Of a DNA stretch of 64,000 bases, positions 58,187 through 64,000 are shown piece after piece. This stretch comes from Morinoia aosen. Taxonomy: Eukaryota; Arthropoda; Malacostraca; Amphipoda; Talitridae. Where the stretch lies: NCBI GenBank assembly GCA_030386875.1, contig CM059575.1, positions 15,028,293-15,092,292 on the forward strand. The letters run 5' to 3'. The notes beneath the pieces were generated by a model, which was given only the letters and a program-made list of their open reading frames with translations, did no database searches and was not told the DNA's origin. Position numbers and translations under genes: made by a program. The number at the start of each line of letters is the position of its first letter. The first letter of the stretch is position 1.

Positions 58187-59802
58187 GTAGTCATAATTTC
58201 ACAGTATTTTAAATTATTTATAAATTGTCAGGCTTCTCTTGGGATATAAAATAACCAAGAAATGGTATTTTTGAATTAACTAGCCCATGACAGGGTTAAT
58301 CTATTTGTACGCCACGGATGGAGTGAAGAGCACGATGTCACACAAACCAGGCTCCATGTGTTCACACGTCGGGAACACGCCTTCCACATTTTCCCGCTCA
58401 ACCAAAGCATGTGAAATGTGTGCTCGTTCGGCCGAGAGTATAAGTCGTTATGTGTGAGCACTGTTATGAGAAATTTGAAAAACCGTAGTAGGGTACGTCA
58501 TGCATCATGTTGAGAGTACTAAAAAAAATTTTCTCATTCGGTTTGGGCTCGCGTAACGACAGCTCACTGCATTGTAACGAGACGTGTAATTCTTCCCAGC
58601 ACTCAGAGTGTTAATTCATTGCATACGTATAAATACACGAATATCACAATAGGAGCATCTACACATATCTCAAAGCTAAATTCACCACGTTTGCTCCAAC
58701 TTTTATTTAGTCAAATTACAACGTGGGGAAGATAACAAGCGTATAAAGAAAAACTTCTATACTATTTAAAATTTACCTTTTCCAAGTAGAATTAGATGCT
58801 TCATCTTGCACAAAATACCTTCCCGGCTAAAAAATATGGGGGCTGTTACTGCTTAACTCGTTTTTCAAAGTTAGGTATTGCGAGAAGGCATTTCTGTATT
58901 CATTACCTTTCTGACAAAGTCGGTGCGATAAGTAGTGATCCACTTTTGTTCTGATTATACCAGTCCTGCATCACCAACAATTCTCGGGAAATCCGCATTT
59001 CTGTTAAATATTCCTAAAATCTCCATCTACTGTATAAACGCCACGATGACTGGATCGACACCAGCCTGCGCGACGCGCGCGTCATGACGTAGCAAGTAGC
59101 CAACAACAACGCAGCAAAAATTTTCTCGATCCTCGACTTTACATCGAACGATGAAGTTTCAAGTATCGTTCCGACCACTCAATGAGGAGACAGTAATCAT
59201 CACTTATGCGAGATGGAACATTCGTTAAGTTTTATTTAACCTAAATGAGCTCTAAAATTGTGCTCGGTCATTGTGGGAAAGGCAGTTGAGGCAGCAGGTA
59301 GCTGCCAGTTAACAACTCCACCGAATATAAATCTTAGAGAAAAAATGTAATTGTACACTTCAGAATGTTTCATTACGTGGCCTTAAGAGGAACTGAACTT
59401 ATTCGGGCCCCACAGAAAGCTTCACTTGAAACAGTCCAAGCAGCCACTGCTAGAGAATAAATTGTTAAAGTTGTTTACGTACGAACAGAAAAGGCAGTCA
59501 GAATTACGGTTATTTCCTGATTGAGGTTCCATTAACATTCATAATTTCGAATTGTTGTCAAATAATTTCGAACACCGTCCTTCTGAACATCGTTGTGTCG
59601 ATTTATCTCTGAAGAATGAGGGGGCAGAGACAAGTGCAACATTTGGAAAATTAATATAAACGATTGATCAAAAGTAATTCCAAAAGATTTTGAACTTTCG
59701 GACAAAACAATTTAAACTGTTTTTAAAAGGCAAGCAGCACATTACTATCCCTAGCCACGACAAAGGTGATCTTCAGAGAAAAAAGAGAAGAGATTCTTCA
59801 GT
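58187..59802. other. AT-rich DNA, no gene recognised
   Basis: A 61-codon minus ORF only. A CG-rich word (GCGCGACGCGCGCG-like) near 59068-59082 stands out but has no ORF. Confidence 0.45.
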
Positions 59803-60754
59803 AGATTAGATTATAAGTTAGTTTAAGCCTCCCTAACCGCTGCAAAAATAGAGCGTATCGAAGAGAGGAAGGAGGAAGGCACCATTTAGTATGGAGATAA
59901 GAAAATAAGGAATCTATGCAGAAAGGGCATAGAAACGGTAAGATGGGAAAGAAGTTCATGAAATAAGATAAAAGTTGAAGGAGAAAGTTAGAGGTGCTGA
60001 AAAACAGGACAGTAGTGAACCGAAAAAAGGTGGTCCTTAACCTAACAAAAAACTTTTTATTTCAACAAAAAGAAGGCCTACCTAACTCTCAGCTCGGGCC
60101 CTCACATTTTTCCCCTGGGAGCGCTAATTCCCATAGATACAATAGTTGTATCCCCCTGAGGGGAGACTCTTCAGTATGGACTATAGAAAATAGGGGAAAC
60201 TATGCACAAAATGTGTTCACACACAATACACCCTGCGCATAGAAGCAGCAAATTAGGAAGAAGGAAGGACATAGGAGAGATTGTAAAATACGCATGCAAA
60301 CTAAATAAGTAAAGTGGGCACGAAAAAACAGAAGTCCAAAGGCAGACCTTTGCTTGAAATAAACTCTCAGTACCGCTTTGGGGGCGCTAGTTAAAGTAGC
60401 TTACAATCACAAGCAACGTGTAACCTGCTGGTATACTCTAGGTACTTGTATAAGCCTTCTTAACCACAAAAAAAGGTGTTCCCAAGAGAGGAAGGACGAA
60501 GGCATAGTTTAGTGAAGAATTAGGGAAACGGGGAATTTATGCACAAAATGTAACCCTACACCCATAATAAGAGGAAAAGCAATATTGAAAGAAATCGTTG
60601 GAAGAAGTACAGTTGAGGAAAGTAATAGCTGATCAAAAAAGCAGAAGTGAGCCAAAAAGAGTTCATAACGAAACAAAAATTATTTCCCATTTCTACAAAT
60701 AAAAGGCCTAAAACCCTTTAGCTCGGAACCTCACTTCTTCCCCCTGGGAGCGCT
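59803..60754. repeat. Three diverged tandem copies of a dispersed repeat family
   Basis: Copies at about 59803-60125, 60165-60390 (5'-truncated) and 60440-60754 share an ordered series. The series is a CTCCCTAACC/CTTCTTAACC word, GAGAGGAAGGA.GAAGGC, a TTAGTATGGAGA-type word, GGGAATCTATGCA-type words, an AG-rich stretch, an AAGGCCTA word, then a GGGAGCGCT or GGGGGCGCT end. Related fragments lie at 49.1 and 50.8 kb. No coding frame is visible, so it is probably a decayed SINE/LINE or satellite-like element. Confidence 0.6.
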
Positions 60755-61009
60755 CATTTTTATTATCCTATCTCCCAAAGAGGAACGATACAACCTTGAA
60801 CTGGGAAACCCCTCAGAACACCCAGCATGCCTCTCACAAAAATAGAACCTCTCGACACAGCGCGTGCGGATTCCTGGATAGGTTCTGTAACACCACAAGA
60901 ATATCTAAGTCTTGATTGAAGATGGTATCTTTATTGACAGTTTGTCCTTAGTTGGGAAGCAGGTACCTAAACTTTTTAAGACTGCCTCATTTCAAAAATT
61001 GTTTCATGA
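60755..61009. other. Non-coding; AATAAA on the minus strand
   Basis: On the minus strand AATAAAG occurs at about 60930-60936, downstream of the membrane-protein-like frame. It could serve as a polyadenylation signal. Otherwise nothing is seen. Confidence 0.3.
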
Positions 61010-61332
61010 CTACCACGCCAACTCCTTCATGCTCAAATAAAGTATAGACATCATTGCCCCTGCGGTGTTCAAGTCAATGAATATCGCAACTTTGGCAGCA
61101 ACTACCTCAGTCCTAGCTGGTAGCAGGTCAAAGAGTAAATTCAGGTGTTGAAATCTCCTGATTTTACAAATATTGCCGAAAGTCAGCACAAAATACGAGG
61201 TAGTGGCTACTAATTGTATCAAGTTTAACGGCAGCCACACGAAATTCACAGAGATGATTCGAACACTTTCATTGAAAATATCTTCCAGCTTAGTTTCCTT
61301 AGCCGTAAAATAAGTAAAACCGTTTTCATCAT
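61010..61332 (-). CDS. Possible exon of a multi-pass membrane protein, gustatory-receptor-like or pseudogene
   Basis: On the minus strand a polypyrimidine tract ending CTGTTTGTTTCTGTAAG (61333) precedes an open frame of about 107 codons that ends at a TAG at 61010-61012. It encodes a hydrophobic segment (VWLPLNLIQLVATTSYFVLT), then a basic RRFQHLNLLFDLLP stretch, then a second moderately hydrophobic segment. A TM helix followed by RF..LN..L is reminiscent of insect gustatory receptors. The C-terminal TYhhhhhQF signature of that family is absent, and the stop comes early, so it may be a fragment or pseudogene. Upstream minus-strand sequence to 61768 is also largely open (112 codons) and hydrophobic. 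Confidence 0.25.
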
Positions 61333-62337
61333 CTTACAGAAACAAACAGTACACGAACTCGGCATGCATATCAAAGCAGGAACACATCTTATGTGACAGT
61401 ATCATTTTTCAGCCTCAACTCGCACTTCTTCAACTGTTAGCAGTCCTGAATAACATGTTCGTAGTGCAATTTAATATGTTCACTGGCTTACGGTATATGG
61501 GAGCAATAGAGGAATTTATCACACAGGAATTTAGGAGGTGAAAAATAAAAACCCCATTCTTGAGATATTTAATCAAGTTAGTCCACAATACTTCACTTAC
61601 AGCACACAGCCGTAAAAGCACGTACGCTTCAGCTGTACCTTGATTTTTGACGCCACTTCGCTGTGATAGAAATAGAAGGGAAAAATTCACGGTAAGTCCC
61701 ATCGCTACTATTACAAGAGTTTCAAGAAAACGAAGGCATGAAAAGAAATTTACCTCAAGTCCCCACATGAAGGTGCATCAACCACTAAAACAACAAACTA
61801 CTGTTAAAAATCTTTCCTATATGATTTAACAACCGACGTTTTGGCAAATAAAGCGATCGACGCAACAAAACAGAGATCACATTAACGAAAGAGGCTATAC
61901 AAAGACACATAACTTTGTTACCAGAGCGGTGCTCTGGCTAAGGGAGGCATCGCTATCAAGAACACGAAATGCTTGAGTGACAAGCAGAAAAACAACGCAA
62001 TCGATGTATCAAAATAAAAGAGAGCAATGAAAAAACTCAAAAGCAACCAAAATCGCAAAGATAAAAATTCAAGTACGCTTAACAAATAGTGTAAAAACTA
62101 ATTCATGAGAGAAAAAAGGAAGTTCACGAGTACATAACCTCATATCACATGGAACTACATCACAGTCAAAGCTGGAGTGGCACCTCTGGCATTTTCAATG
62201 TAGCAAAAAAATGGGAATTAGTTATATGCTTAGTTAATGAAGTGTTGACCTTATCCATATATTTAAGGAGAGCCACCTGTACTTCACACACAAAAATGAA
62301 AGTTTCGCTCTACTTGACTTTTCCTGTTATTTCACAG
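61333..62337. other. Mostly non-coding; hydrophobic minus-strand ORF at 61430-61768
   Basis: The 112-codon minus ORF contains ETLVIVAMGLTVNFSLLFL and could be another exon of the membrane-protein-like locus. A donor-like GAG|GTAAAT lies near its start (about 61754). No domain is confirmed. From 62290 the plus strand becomes pyrimidine-rich before the acceptor at 62337. Confidence 0.25.
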
Positions 62338-63293
62338 CCCAGGACAGGCAGTACCTCAATGTCAACCACGCTGAGATGACCTCAATTGTGCATCGTATAT
62401 CTGACAAATCCAACAACTGCGGGCATGCTAACGCCAGAATGCCCCGTTCTCTTATCCCTACCGCCATTCCTGTACAAGGACTTCCTGTATTACAAGGACT
62501 CTCTGTACTACAAGGACTCTCTGTACTACAAGGACTCTCTGTACTACAAGGACTCTCTGTACTACAAGGCCTCTCACTACTACAAGGACTCTCTCTACTA
62601 CAAGGACTCTCTCTACTACAAGGACTCTCTCTACTACAAGGACTCTCTCTACTACAAGGACTCTCTCTACTACAAGGACTCTCTCTACTACAAGGACTCT
62701 CTCTACTACAAGGACTCTCTCTACTACAAGGACTCTCTCTACTACAAGGACTCTCTCTACTACAAGGACTCTCTCTACTACAAGGACTCTCTCTACTACA
62801 AGGACTCTCTCTACTACAAGGACTCTCTCTACTACAAGGACTCTCTCTACTACAAGGACTCTCTGTATTACAAGGACTCTCTGTATTACAAGGACTCTCT
62901 GTATTACAAGGACTCTCTGTATTACAAGGACTCTCTGTATTACAAGGACTCTCTGTATTACAAGGACTCTCTGTATTACAAGGACTCTCTGTATTACAAG
63001 GACTCTCAGTATTACAAGGACTCTCAGTATTACAAGGACTCTCAGTATTACAAGGACTCTCAGTATTACAAGGACTCTCAGTATTACAAGTACTCTCTGT
63101 ATTATTAGGACTCTCTGTATTACAAGGACTTCCTGCACAAGGACTTCCTGTACAAGGACCACCTGCTGGAAGCAGGAGACCGACCAATAAAAACCAACAG
63201 ACAAATGGACTAAGAGCGCCAGTCGCACCACAATCGACAGTCGGATTGCACACGGGCGCCGCACCAAGCTCAGCCACCGCAACCTCGGGATAG
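62338..63293 (+). CDS. Candidate repeat-containing exon, unknown protein
   Basis: A good acceptor (TTTTCCTGTTATTTCACAG, ending 62337) opens a plus frame. It encodes a non-repetitive head (QDRQYLNVNHAEMTSIVHRI, then a polar stretch ending in IPVQG), about 37 hexapeptides of type VLQGLS/LLQGLS, and a Pro/Ala/Gln-rich tail ending TAG at 63291-63293. The 18-bp unit length preserves frame. Against it, five of six frames are open through the repeat, including a 316-codon minus frame with Cys-rich CNTESP/CSRESP hexapeptides and a hydrophobic N-terminal segment. Strand and frame cannot be decided here. Confidence 0.25.
62469..63160. repeat. 18-bp minisatellite, about 38 copies
   Basis: The unit TACAAGGACTCTCTGTAC occurs in ordered blocks: GTACTA units first, then about 17 CTACTA units, then GTATTA units, then GTATTA units ending CTCTCA. 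Fifteen-bp relatives (TACAAGGACTTCCTG) sit at both edges and look like the ancestral unit. One unit near 63105 carries TATTATTAG, which closes one plus frame. Confidence 0.97.
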
Positions 63294-63368
63294 GTGGGAC
63301 TCCAGCACCATCACCTCCCCATAACTCGGGACACTCATGTGGGGCTCGTTACAGAGCCTGCTGTAGAC
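63188..63368 (+). other. Possible exon ending at a consensus splice donor
   Basis: GTAGAC|GTAAGTATAA at 63368/63369 is a near-ideal donor. A plus frame different from the hexapeptide frame is open from 63188 to it (contains SRIAHGRRTKLSHRNLGIGG and a Cys-rich end). No acceptor is clear, so the frame link to the repeat exon is unresolved. Confidence 0.2.
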
Positions 63369-64000
63369 GTAAGTATAACACGGGTCAATCGAAACCAATT
63401 TGTGAACCTACATACCTCTTGCCGCATAGTGTATGACACTCATGAGCATTATAAATGTTGAAATTGATGAGATATTTGACTGACATATCAACTCACAGAA
63501 AACTCCATTGAAACACCCTGTTTCCACCCTCCAGACAGCACTCTGAATGGAGATACATATCTTCCCTTCTAGCATGGAGCTACAAGGACCGGCCTTCAAA
63601 GCTCAAGTGAACTCGAACACAAGACAAGAGACTTGTGTGTTGGAAACACCAACTGTGTAACCGAGAATACAGCCTACTGACGTTCTCCTCGAGCTGAGCT
63701 CCTTCACAGCCAAACGATTTTTTTTCACCTTACGCACAAAATGACAAAATATTTTATAGCCTAGACTATCACAGCAGGAAAGACAGAAAAGCATACCACG
63801 CATCATATAGAAGTCAATGTTTCAAAATAATTTGAACATCGACATCAAAGCACTACAAAATTCTATACAAAAGTACATTTAGTGACTTTCAAACTAATTC
63901 ATGGTTATGACAAAATAGTAATAAAGAACTGTGCGGAGCCTCAGAGATGCAACACATAATTTCAATGTGCAGTGAACTGCAGCGCAAGTGAACAGGCAGC
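63369..64000. other. No gene recognised at the window end
   Basis: AT-rich with two short minus ORFs (63 and 67 codons) lacking domains. It is the expected intron side of the donor at 63368. Confidence 0.4.

Overview
The window looks like nuclear DNA of a multicellular eukaryote, most likely an arthropod and probably an insect with a large, repeat-rich genome. The background is AT-rich. No long ORF resembles a known protein except where low-complexity repeats keep frames open. There is no operon-like layout. The few coding-like stretches are short, GC-richer than their surroundings, and flanked by splice-site-like signals. tRNA-derived SINE-like elements, a non-autonomous hAT element with a target-site duplication, and foldback elements are also present. 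The species cannot be named from the sequence.

The dominant feature is minisatellite DNA. Seven clear tandem arrays plus one degenerate one cover about 14 kb (roughly a fifth of the window). Their unit lengths are 28 bp (1-3923), 26 bp degenerate (7066-7295), 28 bp (11970-12213), 26/31 bp (15151-17949), 25 bp (22226-24949), 31 bp (30967-33098), 17 bp (51163-52450) and 18 bp (62469-63160). The units have unrelated sequences, so these are independent expansions. Several arrays show higher-order duplication: a block of about 594 bp recurs 2906 bp away in the first array, and 325-bp, 403-bp and about 132-bp super-repeats occur in others.

Between the arrays lie AT-rich stretches with scattered GC-richer islands near 4.2-4.45, 7.4-7.65, 8.73-8.96, 19.27-19.5, 25.64-26.34, 27.4-27.66 and 35.3-35.5 kb. 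These islands hold clusters of transcription-factor-like sites: two perfect RFX X-boxes, an octamer, TCF-like sites and E-boxes. They look more like regulatory elements than exons.

Coding evidence is thin. Candidate exons lie at 10543-10668, 30502-30719, 36421-36584, 58080-58186 and 62338-63293 on the plus strand, and at 61010-61332 on the minus strand (a multi-pass-membrane-like fragment, faintly gustatory-receptor-like). They cannot be joined into a gene from sequence alone. If real, they belong to genes with long introns or to separate small genes.

Mobile and foldback DNA includes the 940-bp hAT element at 54266-55205 with the 8-bp duplication TAAATATT, a near-perfect 267-bp hairpin at 46754-47020, a 195-bp foldback at 38022-38216, tRNA-like SINE heads near 6.75, 13.7, 14.9 and 21.6 kb, and a diverged dispersed family near 49-51 kb that recurs three times in tandem at 59.8-60.75 kb. 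A 74-nt hairpin at 28273-28346 has pre-miRNA-like geometry.
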